This document shows, one piece after another, positions 45,701-54,475 of a stretch of 64,000 nt of DNA. The notes under the pieces were generated by a model. It did not search any database, was not told the DNA's origin, and saw nothing but the letters and a program-made list of their open reading frames with translations. This DNA comes from Betaproteobacteria bacterium. Lineage in GTDB: Bacteria; Pseudomonadota; Gammaproteobacteria; Burkholderiales; Eutrophovitaceae. Made by a program: the position numbers and the translations under genes. The stretch covers positions 1,692,317 to 1,756,316 of the forward strand of contig CP070643.1 in assembly GCA_020354125.1 (NCBI GenBank), in the 5' to 3' direction. Each line of letters starts with the position of its first letter. The first letter of the stretch is position 1.

Positions 45701-46169
45701 CAGGCGAGACCACCTGGCTGACGTGAGAGTAGCTTGCCAGCGTCAGTTGTTTCCGAAAGCGTTCGATATCGAAACTCTGGCCGCGCTTGAGGAAGAACGT
45801 ATAGCTCGCCAGAAACTCCGTCGGCGGTAGCCGGTACAGCATGGTCGTTACCGGAACGACCACTATGTCGCATTCGTCGCGCGAGATCTGGTGGAGCGTC
45901 TCGAGCCGTTCCGAAATCAGATCCTGGTGGGGAGAAAAGGCGTCGTAGGGCAAGGTCTCCCAGTCGGGGAACAGGTGTACCCGACGATCTTGCGAAAAGA
46001 ACCGCAGCTCCTCGATCAGGCGCTGTGCTTCCGCGGCGCTTTCGCTGACCACGATCAGTGGGCGTCGTGTCTGCGCCAGCCGTGAAAGCAATAACGCATC
46101 GCCCGAGCCAGGCGGCAAGGCAACGCGATTGCGCTCGCCCTGTCGCGGAATGAGAGAAGAACTGTTCAT
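42765..46169 (-). CDS. mfd: transcription-repair coupling factor Mfd
   Basis: The 1134-residue product starts at the ATG at 46169 (the frame is open a further 103 codons that are not Mfd-like). It has the UvrB-like N-terminal module, the RNA-polymerase-interacting domain (PGDPVVHIQHGVGRYTGL), and the translocase with GDVGFGKTEVALRAAF, IIDEEH and the TRG region. Mfd removes stalled RNA polymerase and recruits UvrA. The length is normal. It is divergent from ispD. Confidence 0.95.
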   Translation of the reverse strand: MNSSSLIPRQGERNRVALPPGSGDALLLSRLAQTRRPLIVVSESAAEAQRLIEELRFFSQDRRVHLFPDWETLPYDAFSPHQDLISERLETLHQISRDECDIVVVPVTTMLYRLPPTEFLASYTFFLKRGQSFDIERFRKQLTLASYSHVSQVVSPGEYSIRGGVIDVFPMGSVVPYRIDLFGDEIDSIRTFDVDTQRSIYRVGEIRLLPAREFPTDSEARKIFRTKFRESVEGDPTKSRIYKDVSQGGLPAGIEYYLPLFFDETATLIDYLPEQSLVCLQHDIAGAVQKFWEQTNSRYRLLRGDPDRPLLPPGHLFLREDELFGAVKPFPRLELLASTDQASQFADPLPNVAVNRRADDPLTALKAFAGDFVGRVLVIADSLGRRETLLDLFREYGLHPPAVDDWDAFEDSDDDLIITVGEVHTGFIDREHEVALITENELFPAQARTRTSRERRVSTEHMLRDLSEVKPGDPVVHIQHGVGRYTGLTTMDLGDGPTEFLNLEYDGGDKLYVPVSQLEVISRYSGGPPDLAPLHRLGSGQWDKAKRRAAAQIRDTAAELLSLYALRASRKGYAFGLDSHDYAAFSDGFPFEETADQAGAIDATISDLKSTKPMDRLICGDVGFGKTEVALRAAFVAVADNRQVAVLVPTTLLAEQHFQTFSDRFAEYPVKIAELSRFRTGKETSAALAGLAEGSIDIVIGTHKLLSRGVKFKNLGLVIIDEEHRFGVRQKEKLKALRAEVDVLTLTATPIPRTLAMAMEGLRDFSVIATAPQKRLAIKTFVAPFSDGLIREAVLRELKRGGQIYFLHNEVSSIARMHDKLTALLPEARIRVAHGQMHERDLELAMRDFYQARFNMLLCTTIIETGIDIPTANTMIINRADRFGLAQLHQLRGRVGRSHHQAYAYLLTPEEEALRGQAKKRLEAIQMMDELGAGFFLAMHDLEIRGAGEVLGESQSGEMQEVGFQLYVDMLNRAVKSLKTGKEPNLDIQAPSGIEINLHMPALMPESYCANVHQRLVIYKRLANTETEQELEAMQEEIVDRFGTTPDPVKALIESHRLRIAAKQLGIVRIDASAETITVQFMPEAPVDPGKIIDLVQSRADTRFAGPERLRVETSTSDLQSRGATIRELLAHLV

Positions 46170-46300
46170 GCTGAGAAGCGCACGATTATAAGGTACAAGT
46201 CGACGCTGCCCGGGGCGCGCAGCCCGCCGCACGGGCTGGTGGCTTGCGGCGCGGCGTGTGGGGCGCCGATAATGTGTGTTGGCAATGAAGAAAGGCATGC

Positions 46301-47011
46301 ATGCCACGTTATGTCGCGTTGATCCCGGCTGCGGGGACCGGGTCCCGATTCGGGAACGGTCGTCCCAAGCAGTATCTCGACTTGCTCGGCAAGCCGATGC
46401 TGGCGTATTCAGTCGAAGTGCTCGCTCGGCATCCGCAAATTTCCGCAGTGGCGGTCGTGATCTCCCCGGACGACACATGGTTCCAGCAATTCGATTGGGA
46501 TGTTTCCGGGGTCAAGCTGCAGTTCCACCGCGTTGGTGGTTCGACACGCGCGCAGAGTGTCAGAAGCGGTTTGGAGGCATTGGGTGATGAGGTCGGCTCA
46601 GATGACTGGGTGTTGGTGCACGATGCCGCCCGACCTTGCCTTTCAACCGAACTACTTGACCGTCTTATCGAAGGTGTCGGCGACGATGCCATCGGTGGCC
46701 TGCTGGCGGTGCGTATTGCCGACACCTTGAAATCAGCCGATGAGAGTAATCGTGTCAGCAGCACCCCCTCGAGGGAGGGCCTGTGGGGCGCACAGACGCC
46801 ACAGATGTTTCGTCGCAGTTTGATTGAGCGGGCGTTGACGGAAATGCAGTCGGCCGATATTACCGACGAGTCATCGGCAGTTGAATGGCTCGGTTTTCAA
46901 CCGTTGCTGATCGAATCGTCAGTAGAGAATCTGAAAGTCACGTTTCCTGCAGATCGGGAGCTCGCGGAAACGATACTCAGGGCACGCATGGAAGGCGGTG
47001 ATACGAAGTGA
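46301..47011 (+). CDS. ispD: 2-C-methyl-D-erythritol 4-phosphate cytidylyltransferase IspD
   Basis: The 236-residue product has the nucleotidyltransferase motif [19 protein letters not shown] and [12 protein letters not shown]. It makes CDP-methylerythritol in the MEP isoprenoid pathway. It is followed by ispF 34 bases later, and mfd lies divergently upstream. I recall the mfd-ispD-ispF association from beta-proteobacteria. Confidence 0.94.
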   Translation: MPRYVALIPAAGTGSRFGNGRPKQYLDLLGKPMLAYSVEVLARHPQISAVAVVISPDDTWFQQFDWDVSGVKLQFHRVGGSTRAQSVRSGLEALGDEVGSDDWVLVHDAARPCLSTELLDRLIEGVGDDAIGGLLAVRIADTLKSADESNRVSSTPSREGLWGAQTPQMFRRSLIERALTEMQSADITDESSAVEWLGFQPLLIESSVENLKVTFPADRELAETILRARMEGGDTK

Positions 47012-47045
47012 CCGGCCAACAGAAACAAAAGCACAAGGGGAGGCA

Positions 47046-47519
47046 ATGCGAATAGGCGAAGGTTTCGACGTGCATGCTCTGGTTGAGGGCAGGCCGCTGA
47101 TCATCGGCGGGGTAACGATTCCGTTCGAAAAGGGCCTGGCGGGACACTCCGATGGGGATGTCCTGTTGCACGCCATCTGCGACGCATTGCTCGGCGCGGC
47201 GGCACTCGGTGACATAGGACGACATTTTCCGGATAGCGACCAGAAGTATGCCGGTGCCGATAGCCGCGCACTGTTGCGCGAGGTTGGTTCCATGCTTACG
47301 CAGTCGGGTTATTCGATTGGCAACATTGACTCGACCATCGTTGCGCAGCAACCGAGGATGGCGCCATTCATTGCCGACATGGTTGCCAATGTTGCCGCCG
47401 ATCTTCAGATCGATCCAGCCAATGTCAGCGTCAAGGCGAAGACAACAGAGAAGCTTGGTTTCGCCGGGCGCGGCGAGGGCATCGCGGTAAAGGCGATCGC
47501 GTTGGTGAAACCTCGCTGA
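47046..47519 (+). CDS. ispF: 2-C-methyl-D-erythritol 2,4-cyclodiphosphate synthase IspF
   Basis: The 157-residue product has the zinc-binding [17 protein letters not shown] and [20 protein letters not shown], and the C-terminal [18 protein letters not shown]. It is the cyclase step after IspD and IspE. The start is the ATG at 47046 after GGGGAGGC; a frame from 46998 is open but lies within the ispD end. It overlaps thpR by one base. Confidence 0.95.
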   Translation: MRIGEGFDVHALVEGRPLIIGGVTIPFEKGLAGHSDGDVLLHAICDALLGAAALGDIGRHFPDSDQKYAGADSRALLREVGSMLTQSGYSIGNIDSTIVAQQPRMAPFIADMVANVAADLQIDPANVSVKAKTTEKLGFAGRGEGIAVKAIALVKPR

Positions 47520-48067
47520 TGCCTGCTGCGCCTGGAAAGGGTCAGGCTTCGCAGCGGCTGTTTTTTGCTTTGTGGCCGAACGCCAAGCTGCAGACTGCGC
47601 TGCATGTGGCAGGTCAGCGCCTGCAAGAAACGTTTGGCGGTCGCGTCGTGCGCACAGAGAACATCCATATGACGTTGGCATTTCTGGGGTCGATACCGGC
47701 AGAGCGCTTCGACGAACTGCTCGGTATCGGTGGCGCGATCAGGACCAAGAGCTTTGAACTGAAACTGACTGAAATGGGCTGCTGGAAACGCAGTGCGGTC
47801 GGTTGGATTGCACCGGAAAGTCTTCCCGAGCCACTAACGAATTTGGTGCTCGAATTGCGCCGTCGCTTGCTGGCAGCCGGATTTCGCGTCGACGACAAGC
47901 CATTTGCTGCGCACGTCACGCTGCTCAGGAAAGCGAAATGCCGGCCGCAGCCGGCTCGACAACAGGCACCACTCGAATGGTGCATTGATCACTTTGTTCT
48001 GATGCGCTCTGACACTTTGCCCGACGGACCGCAATACTCGCAACTCGCAACATGGCCGCTTTCCTAG
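47519..48067 (+). CDS. thpR: RNA 2',3'-cyclic phosphodiesterase ThpR
   Basis: The 182-residue protein has the two HxT motifs of the 2H superfamily, ENIHMTLAFLGSIP and FAAHVTLLRKAK. It opens 2',3'-cyclic phosphates on RNA and was first described as a 2'-5' RNA ligase. It is coupled to ispF (TGATG). The N-terminus RLFFALWP is typical. Confidence 0.9.
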   Translation: MPAAPGKGQASQRLFFALWPNAKLQTALHVAGQRLQETFGGRVVRTENIHMTLAFLGSIPAERFDELLGIGGAIRTKSFELKLTEMGCWKRSAVGWIAPESLPEPLTNLVLELRRRLLAAGFRVDDKPFAAHVTLLRKAKCRPQPARQQAPLEWCIDHFVLMRSDTLPDGPQYSQLATWPLS

Positions 48068-48092
48068 AAGGCGGCATGTGGAGTAGTGTGGC

Positions 48093-48668
48093 CTAGCGTG
48101 CGGCGCTTTGTGTGAAGAGCGCCTCGGCCACGGGTTCGATTTCGAGTTGCAACGCTTCATTGAAGCGGTTGAAGAACTCGCACATCCCCACGCGCACCGT
48201 CAGCTCGACGATCTGCGCGCGATCGAAGGTCTCGCTCAATTCTGTGAACAGCGAATCATCGATGCGGCCCTGCCTTTTGTTCATCTGCTCAGCAAAGCGA
48301 AGCACCGCCCGTTCGACCGGATCGAAGATTTCACTTTCGCGCCACGATCCATCGTCGATCGCTTGCAGTTGTGCCGCGGTAACGCCGTAGTTCAATGCCG
48401 GCGGTGTGTGGTGCACCACGCAGTAATGACAGCGGTTCAACCTTGAAACCATCAGGATCGCCAGCTCCAGATACTTCTTGTCAACTACGCTTTGCTGGTA
48501 GTAAACCCGCATTAGTCCATGCATTGCGTGCATCAGTGAAGGGTGGTGCGCCAGCGCTGCGAACTGGTTCATGAAGCGTTCCAGACCCATCTGCTCGACG
48601 CTGTCGAATACCTCTCGCACGTGCGGACCGACATCGGAATCGCGGGTCAACAAGGGAATTCGGGCCAT
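48093..48668 (-). CDS. carboxymuconolactone decarboxylase/AhpD-like protein
   Basis: The 191-residue helical protein has the CxxC...H motif, RCHYCVVHHTPPA, typical of the AhpD-like peroxidase-related group. Such proteins reduce peroxides or act as decarboxylases; the CxxC with nearby His favours a thiol-redox role. It has the long-form length (about 190). It starts with a good ATG but is separated by about 170 bases from the next gene on the same strand. Confidence 0.82.
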   Translation of the reverse strand: MARIPLLTRDSDVGPHVREVFDSVEQMGLERFMNQFAALAHHPSLMHAMHGLMRVYYQQSVVDKKYLELAILMVSRLNRCHYCVVHHTPPALNYGVTAAQLQAIDDGSWRESEIFDPVERAVLRFAEQMNKRQGRIDDSLFTELSETFDRAQIVELTVRVGMCEFFNRFNEALQLEIEPVAEALFTQSAAR

Positions 48669-48839
48669 GGCTCTTCTCTTTCCGTCAATCTCGATTATGC
48701 GCTTTACTCATCGATACACTAACACTAAGCGGGCTTGAATTGGCCATGGAACGCCTGCCGGTGCCTTTATCTCCAGGTTCCACTTCGCATGTGTCGGGGG
48801 GAAGCCTGTAGCACATTGCTGCGCCATCTCTATGTCGTA

Positions 48840-49739
48840 TTAGTAGCTGACCCCGGTCATTTCCTCTGATTGCTTCCACAGTTCCCGAGCGGTGTCCATG
48901 TCATGCGACCTTGCGGTCGACTTCACCTTGACCGGATGACCGTGCATCTCGAAGAATCTGGCGGGCCCATAAAACATGCCGGGTGTGGCGCCTTCGTCCG
49001 TGGCAGCCCTTAGCGTTGGTAGGGCGCCCATATCCACACCTTGCGCAAGAAGCTTGTTGAGAAAGCCCATCATTCCGGAATGGCGCTGCAACTCGGTTGC
49101 AGTCCATCCAGGATGTGCAATGGTCACTTTGGGATTGCTCCCTTCCGCCCCAACTTTCTCTGCCAGCAAATAAGCGAAATACAGATTTGCCAACTTGCTG
49201 TCGAAATAGGCTTGATTGGTGTTGTATGACCTGTTGATCCAGTTCAGATCAGTGAAGTCGAGCTTACCGCCTTTGTGCGCCAGGCTCGAAAGTGCGACGA
49301 GGCGCGATCTGCTGGTCTTCTTCAGAAGTGGCAGTAGCTGGCCGACCAACGCAAAATGGCCGAGATGGTTGGTGCCGAACTGCATCTCAAAACCATCACG
49401 TGTCTTTGCGTACGGACACATCATGACGCCGGCATTGTTAATCAGAATATCGAGACGATCGTAGTCTCGGATGAAGGAATCGGCGAATGCCTTTACCGAT
49501 TTCAAGTCCGCCAGATCGAGTTCCCGCACAGACACATGGGAATCCGGCGACTCCCTGCGTATCTCGTTAGCGACGTTTTGTCCTTTATTGACATTGCGTA
49601 CGGCGAGCACCACCGACGCGTTCTTGCCAGCCAATACGCGAGCCGCCTCTTTTCCAATCCCACTGCTGGAGCCAGTGACGATAACAACCCGCCCCTTTTG
49701 GTCTGGAATGTCGTTGGTGTCCCATTTCGTCATTGACAT
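48840..49739 (-). CDS. short-chain dehydrogenase/reductase (retinol-dehydrogenase-like)
   Basis: The 299-residue product has the NAD(P)-binding VTGSSSGIGKEAARVL, NNAGVM, and catalytic Ser and YxxxK (YFDSK). It is closest in style to the WW-domain oxidoreductase/retinol dehydrogenase subgroup. The substrate is unknown. RBS AGGAGGA precedes the ATG. It is followed by nothing close on the same strand. Confidence 0.85.
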   Translation of the reverse strand: MSMTKWDTNDIPDQKGRVVIVTGSSSGIGKEAARVLAGKNASVVLAVRNVNKGQNVANEIRRESPDSHVSVRELDLADLKSVKAFADSFIRDYDRLDILINNAGVMMCPYAKTRDGFEMQFGTNHLGHFALVGQLLPLLKKTSRSRLVALSSLAHKGGKLDFTDLNWINRSYNTNQAYFDSKLANLYFAYLLAEKVGAEGSNPKVTIAHPGWTATELQRHSGMMGFLNKLLAQGVDMGALPTLRAATDEGATPGMFYGPARFFEMHGHPVKVKSTARSHDMDTARELWKQSEEMTGVSY

Positions 49740-49777
49740 GAATCCTCCTTATTAACCGGAAATGGCTACCGGCCGAT

Positions 49778-49957
49778 TCATCCTTGACGCGCGTTGGCAG
49801 GGGTCCGCACATCGAAGTCGTTATCGCCGTCGTCGCGCGGAGCGTATCTGTGGTAGGCATTGGCGATTTCGTCGCGACGCTCTTTAATGCGCACCATCTT
49901 ATAGGCGTGGGAAACATTGTGAGATTCGGCATGGCGAGCCACATCACGTAACATCAT
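49778..49957 (-). CDS. possible small protein, 59 residues
   Basis: ATGATG at 49957 opens MMLRDVARHAESHNVSHAYK, followed by MVRIKERRDEIANAYHRYAP and an acidic tail to TGA 49778. The sequence is helical, strongly charged and protein-like. No clear ribosome-binding site is visible. It lies 38 bases upstream of the SDR gene on the same strand and could be co-transcribed with it. No family recognised. Confidence 0.4.
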   Translation of the reverse strand: MMLRDVARHAESHNVSHAYKMVRIKERRDEIANAYHRYAPRDDGDNDFDVRTPANARQG

Positions 49958-50164
49958 AATATTGAATGAAACACCTGAGCAGCCGGCGCAGCACTACCTC
50001 GAGACGTCGAGTATCACCACGACGGAGATATCTTTGTTGCTCGGCTTCGAAGGCCCGAATTCGTTCTTCCGCGCGTTCCATTCTTGGACCGGAACCACGC
50101 CTGAGCAGGCGAGAAGCGTGATGTCGAGAGCACACTGAATGGACATTGGTTACGACTTAAGTCA

Positions 50165-51310
50165 ATGAGATCGCTGGGCAAAATTTCGCAGGGTCTCAGA
50201 CTGGAGCGCTTGCGCCAGTCACCGCTTTGGAACGGCGAGCGCCTGCGCAATATCCACCCGGTGTTGCCGGGTCTACGCAATCTGAGCGAGGGGCGGCCGT
50301 CGCTGAGCGACTTCCTTCGCCCTTCGCCCGGCCGCGTTCCCTCATCGCCGCTGCCTGTACGCGATCCGAGGACGGCGTGGATCAAGGCGCCGGCAAGCGG
50401 ACTGCGGGCGACATGGTTGGGACATTCGACGGTACTGATCGAAATTGATGGCTGGCGTGTATTGACCGACCCGGTGTGGGGACATCGCGCTTCGCCATTT
50501 GCCATGCTCGGTCCCAAACGTTTTCATCCAGTACCAGTCAGCCTCACCGAAATTCCGCGCCTCGATGCCGTGGTCATTTCCCACGATCATTACGATCATC
50601 TCGATTACCCGACGATTCGCGTGCTGGCTAAATCGGACGTACCTTTTGTTACATCGCTTGGGGTCGGTGCGCACCTTGAGGCGTGGGGTATCTCGGCGGA
50701 ACGTATCACCGAGCTCGACTGGTGGGAAAAGGTTCGCGTCCCAGGCACCGGCCTGACCATCACCGCGGCACCGTCACAGCATTTCTCCGGAAGGGCTTTG
50801 AAGGATCGTAACCTGAGTCTTTGGTCTGCGTTGGTCATTCATGGCGATCGACATCGTGTGTTCTTCAGTGGTGACACCGGCTTGACCACTGAGTACGAAG
50901 TCATTCGCCAGCGCCTCGGGCCATTCGATCTGGTGATGCTCGAGGTGGGCGCATATCACCCGGCATGGGGCGACATCCATCTCGGTCCGGTTAATGCGTT
51001 AGAGGCGCATCGCTTGTTAGGTGGCGGCGCGCTGCTGCCGGTGCATTGGGGCACTTTCAGTCTTGCGCTGCATGATTGGGACGAGCCTGCCGAAACGCTG
51101 CTCAGCCTCGCGGACCAGGAAACAGCTATGTTATTCCCGCGTCTTGGCGAGCCGACGGAACCGCTCCATTTCGAGCGCGTCGAGCCGTGGTGGCGTACCG
51201 CGAGTGAACCTCGAACGCCGTCTACACCTGACGCGGTGGAGCCGGCTGCAGAAACCGCCGAGGATGGCGTGCCTGCGAAGCTGGGTAACTTGCCGTGGCC
51301 GCTCGATTGA
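50165..51310 (+). CDS. MBL-fold metal-dependent hydrolase (NAPE-PLD/UlaG-like)
   Basis: The 381-residue product has the metallo-beta-lactamase metal site ISHDHYDHLDYPT, further ligands in FSGDTGLT and VHWGTFSLALHDW, and the N-terminal WLGHSTVLIEIDGWRVLTDP of the L-ascorbate-6-P lactonase/NAPE-PLD-like group. About 75 N-terminal residues precede the domain. No signal peptide is evident. The substrate is not predictable. The C-terminus carries an acidic low-complexity tail. Confidence 0.85.
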   Translation: MRSLGKISQGLRLERLRQSPLWNGERLRNIHPVLPGLRNLSEGRPSLSDFLRPSPGRVPSSPLPVRDPRTAWIKAPASGLRATWLGHSTVLIEIDGWRVLTDPVWGHRASPFAMLGPKRFHPVPVSLTEIPRLDAVVISHDHYDHLDYPTIRVLAKSDVPFVTSLGVGAHLEAWGISAERITELDWWEKVRVPGTGLTITAAPSQHFSGRALKDRNLSLWSALVIHGDRHRVFFSGDTGLTTEYEVIRQRLGPFDLVMLEVGAYHPAWGDIHLGPVNALEAHRLLGGGALLPVHWGTFSLALHDWDEPAETLLSLADQETAMLFPRLGEPTEPLHFERVEPWWRTASEPRTPSTPDAVEPAAETAEDGVPAKLGNLPWPLD

Positions 51311-51378
51311 CTCCGATTAGCAGGTTCCGTCGAGGCACTGGAGCGACGTGGCGATCGACGTCATGGCGGTCTCGCTCA

Positions 51379-52188
51379 TCAGGCGATTACGGTGCTTTCT
51401 TTACGCGCCTCGCCGTCTTCTACTTGTAGTCGTGTCCAGTCGGTCGACCGTACCCACTCGGGACGCGGGTTTTCGACGTCGTGCGGGTGATTGTCGCAGC
51501 GGTTGTAACACATATAGATGTGCCAACGGTCACGGTGAGACAGGTTGTGTCCGGAGGCATGCAACAGGTTGCAGTGAAATATCGCTGCAGTACCAGGTTT
51601 GCCGGTAATCGGTACGGGTGCCGGATGCGATGCAAGGATGTCCTTCATTTGCTCCGGCGGTGCTGCCATGAATTTGTAGGCGGTCGACTCGTCGAAATAC
51701 GGCTCGATACGACCGATCTTGTGTGTGCCGGGCAGGAAGTAAAGGCAGCCCGACATTTCGGTTGCTTCTTCTAGCATCACCATCACCGTTACCAGGTCAG
51801 GACGGTCAATCCCGTCGAGCTGCCATTGCATGTAGTCCTGGTGCCATTGCCAGACCGAACCTTCGATAGCCGATTTGATGTTGAGTTTGCAGTGGTGCAT
51901 GTAGAGTGCGTCATCATGCAGTACCTGCTGCGCGGCGCCGAGCGTTCGCTCAAGGCGAGACAACGCACGGAACGGAGCAGAGTAGGTCGGCCACTCCGGA
52001 TCATCGAGCTTCAGAAGAATCTTGGGTGCGCTATTGCGCCCTTCACGGATCACGCAGTCGGCTTCGACGCCTTTCAGACGTTCGACTTCGTCGCGCAGAA
52101 TCGCTATCTCGGAGGCGGAGATCAGTTCCGGCAGCAACAGGAATCCGTCGCGCTCGTACTGATCCAACTGTTCGGTCGTTAGTCTCAT
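51379..52188 (-). CDS. phytanoyl-CoA dioxygenase family protein
   Basis: The 269-residue product has the Fe(II)/2-oxoglutarate oxygenase pattern: WQWHQDYMQW with the HxD pair, and FHCNLLHASGHNLSHRDRW supplying the distal His and Arg. PhyH enzymes hydroxylate acyl-CoAs or small molecules. I use the ATG at 52188; the frame is open 11 codons further. With the BKACE and dehydrogenase genes on the same strand upstream, it may belong to one catabolic unit. Confidence 0.87.
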   Translation of the reverse strand: MRLTTEQLDQYERDGFLLLPELISASEIAILRDEVERLKGVEADCVIREGRNSAPKILLKLDDPEWPTYSAPFRALSRLERTLGAAQQVLHDDALYMHHCKLNIKSAIEGSVWQWHQDYMQWQLDGIDRPDLVTVMVMLEEATEMSGCLYFLPGTHKIGRIEPYFDESTAYKFMAAPPEQMKDILASHPAPVPITGKPGTAAIFHCNLLHASGHNLSHRDRWHIYMCYNRCDNHPHDVENPRPEWVRSTDWTRLQVEDGEARKESTVIA

Positions 52189-52274
52189 ACGGCGGTTTCC
52201 AATACTTGCTCTTCGCGGCAACTAAACGAGGTTGCGCCGGTCTGGTGTGATGCTAACTCTGAGCAGGTGGCGGA

Positions 52275-53201
52275 CTAGAAATCGACTTCGTTGCGGCCCT
52301 TCAGCTTGAGCATCTTGCGCGCTTCGTCGGGCGAGGCGATTTCGAGCCCGAGCTCCTCGAGGATACGGCGAATCTTGCTGACCTGCTCTGCATTGGATTC
52401 TGCCAGTCTGCCTTTGCCGCCCCATAGACTGTCTTCGAGGCCGACGCGCACGTTGCCGCCCATGACTGCAGACTGAACGGCGACGTACATCTGACTGCGG
52501 CCGCCGCCGAGCACCGACCAGTAATATTGATCACCGAACAACCGGTCAGCGGTGCGCTTCATGTGCATGACATCTTCCGGATGCGGTCCGATGCCGCCGC
52601 GAATACCGAACACGGATTGGATTAGCAGCGGCGGTTTGATCAGGCCGCGCTCCAGAAAATGCTGGGCAGTGTACAAGTGACCGATGTCATAGCACTCAAT
52701 CTCGAAACGCGTGGCGTTGTTGCTGCAGGATTCGAGAATGTAGGCAATATCCTTGAAGCTGTTCTTGAAAATCCGGTCATCGGAGGTTTCGAGATAAGGT
52801 TTTTCCCAGTCGTGCTTGAATTCCTTGAAGCGATTGAGCATCTCATAGAGACCGAAGTTCATTGAACCCATGTTCAGGGAAGCTACTTCGGGCTTGAGTT
52901 GTAGCGCCGGTTGCAGGCGCTCTTCCACACTCATGGTCGGTGCACCGCCGGTGGTCAGGTTGCACACGACATCACTCTTCGACGCAATGGTCGGCAAGAA
53001 CTTGCGGAACATTTCCGGGTCCTGGGTCGGACGGCCGTCATCCGGTTCACGGGCGTGCAAATGAACAATCGCTGCGCCGGCCTCGGCGGCACCGATGGCG
53101 GCGTCAGCAATCTCCTCTGGTGTCACCGGCAGATAAGGCGACATCGACGGCGTGTGAATTGAGCCGGTTACGGCGCAGGTGATCATGACTTTGTTTGCCA
53201 T
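52275..53201 (-). CDS. BKACE family beta-keto acid cleavage enzyme (DUF849)
   Basis: The 308-residue TIM-barrel protein has ITCAVTGSIHTPSMSPYLPV near the start, the metal-binding IVHLHAREPDDGRPTQD and later SVFGIRGGIGPHPEDV. The family condenses a beta-keto acid with acetyl-CoA, giving acetoacetate and a new acyl-CoA; known substrates include 3-keto-5-aminohexanoate and dehydrocarnitine. The neighbour dehydrogenase of carnitine-dehydrogenase type suggests a 3-hydroxy acid being oxidised and then cleaved. The exact substrate cannot be read from sequence. Confidence 0.87.
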   Translation of the reverse strand: MANKVMITCAVTGSIHTPSMSPYLPVTPEEIADAAIGAAEAGAAIVHLHAREPDDGRPTQDPEMFRKFLPTIASKSDVVCNLTTGGAPTMSVEERLQPALQLKPEVASLNMGSMNFGLYEMLNRFKEFKHDWEKPYLETSDDRIFKNSFKDIAYILESCSNNATRFEIECYDIGHLYTAQHFLERGLIKPPLLIQSVFGIRGGIGPHPEDVMHMKRTADRLFGDQYYWSVLGGGRSQMYVAVQSAVMGGNVRVGLEDSLWGGKGRLAESNAEQVSKIRRILEELGLEIASPDEARKMLKLKGRNEVDF

Positions 53202-53253
53202 TTCAGTTTTCCCCTAGTCGATATGCGAAAGTGTCTCAGACGTGCGAAATCAC

Positions 53254-54192
53254 CTAATCGTCGAGTTTATCCTGGGCCCGCTTGTGGGCCACCAGTGCCA
53301 TCAGACGGCGATCGCGCCAGGCTTCGCGTTCGGCATGTTTCTCGTGTGGCATTATTTTACGGCGTTCTGCTTCGATGCGCGCAATCAGTCCCTTGTCCCA
53401 CGGTTGGTACTCGATGCCATTGATGAGTGAATATAAGGGCGGTCCGAAACGCGCGGCATAGTCGCTGACACCACCCGGTGCATTCAAATCGATGGTTTCG
53501 AACGGTCCCATGAAGGCCCAGCGCAATCCCAACCCGTCGCGAATGGTCTTGTCGAGATCCTCAACCGATACGTATCCCTCGCCGACGAGGCGCCAGGATT
53601 CGAGCAGTAATGCTGCCTGTAGACGGTTGAGTATGAAGCCCTCGACTTCCTTGTTCACGGTGATTGGCACCTGCCCGACTCTCTCCTGCAAAGCGCGAGT
53701 TTTCTCGATTACTTCGGGTGCGGTCCACGGGGCGGGAGATATCTCCACGATGGGTACCACATGGGGAGGATTGACCGGGTGAGCGACGATGCAGCGGTGC
53801 TTTCCGTTCAGCCCCTCGCTGAAACGTGACGTCTGGATGGTGGAAGTGGAACTGGCCAGGATGCAATGCGCGGGCGCCGCTTCGTCCAGCCTGCGGTAGA
53901 CCTCGCGTTTGATGTCGACTTTCTCCGACGTATTCTCCTGCACGTAGTCGGCGTCACCGACGGCTTCTTCAAGGGATTGTGCCGCAGCGACGCGTTCCAT
54001 GATGGTGGCCGGGGCCCCTTCAATAAGGCCGGCGTTTCTCAGCTCTTCCAGGCCTTCATCAATCAACCCGAGCGCCTTGTCTACTGCCCCTGCTGCATTG
54101 TCGTACATCTTTACCGAATGCCCGGCGCGCGCGAATACCATTGCCCAGGCGCGGCCAATCAGCCCTGAACCGATGATTGCGATCTTTTCCAT
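53254..54192 (-). CDS. 3-hydroxyacyl-CoA/carnitine dehydrogenase family protein
   Basis: The 312-residue product has the NAD-binding IIGSGLIGRAWAMVFARAG, the signature AHPVNPPHVVPIVEISPAPW and a C-terminal helical domain with DGLGLRWAFMGPFETIDLNA. These features fit the L-carnitine dehydrogenase/lambda-crystallin group, which oxidises a 3-hydroxy group. Together with the BKACE gene 52 bases downstream it would give oxidation followed by carbon-bond cleavage, as in carnitine catabolism. No thioesterase of the cdhC type is present. Confidence 0.86.
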   Translation of the reverse strand: MEKIAIIGSGLIGRAWAMVFARAGHSVKMYDNAAGAVDKALGLIDEGLEELRNAGLIEGAPATIMERVAAAQSLEEAVGDADYVQENTSEKVDIKREVYRRLDEAAPAHCILASSTSTIQTSRFSEGLNGKHRCIVAHPVNPPHVVPIVEISPAPWTAPEVIEKTRALQERVGQVPITVNKEVEGFILNRLQAALLLESWRLVGEGYVSVEDLDKTIRDGLGLRWAFMGPFETIDLNAPGGVSDYAARFGPPLYSLINGIEYQPWDKGLIARIEAERRKIMPHEKHAEREAWRDRRLMALVAHKRAQDKLDD

Positions 54193-54475
54193 ACTGTCCT
54201 CGTAAGCTTTTTTTCATTCTACCCAAGGATTCGGAGAGTCGATGTCGATACCCCAGCTGTCAAGGTGAGCGTGACGAGCAGCCCGAGCGCAAGGAGCCGC
54301 CTGTTTCAATAGAACCGTGCGCCCGACGAGACAACGAGCATCGCGAGTTGCGGCGTAGACTCACATGGGCGGCGCCCATGTTACGTCGGAGCCACATACT
54401 CACCTTTCTTAGCGCGAGGAGAAAGCGAGCACGCGACACTGCAATCGGGCTGCGCAGTAGCTCTCCCAGCAAACG

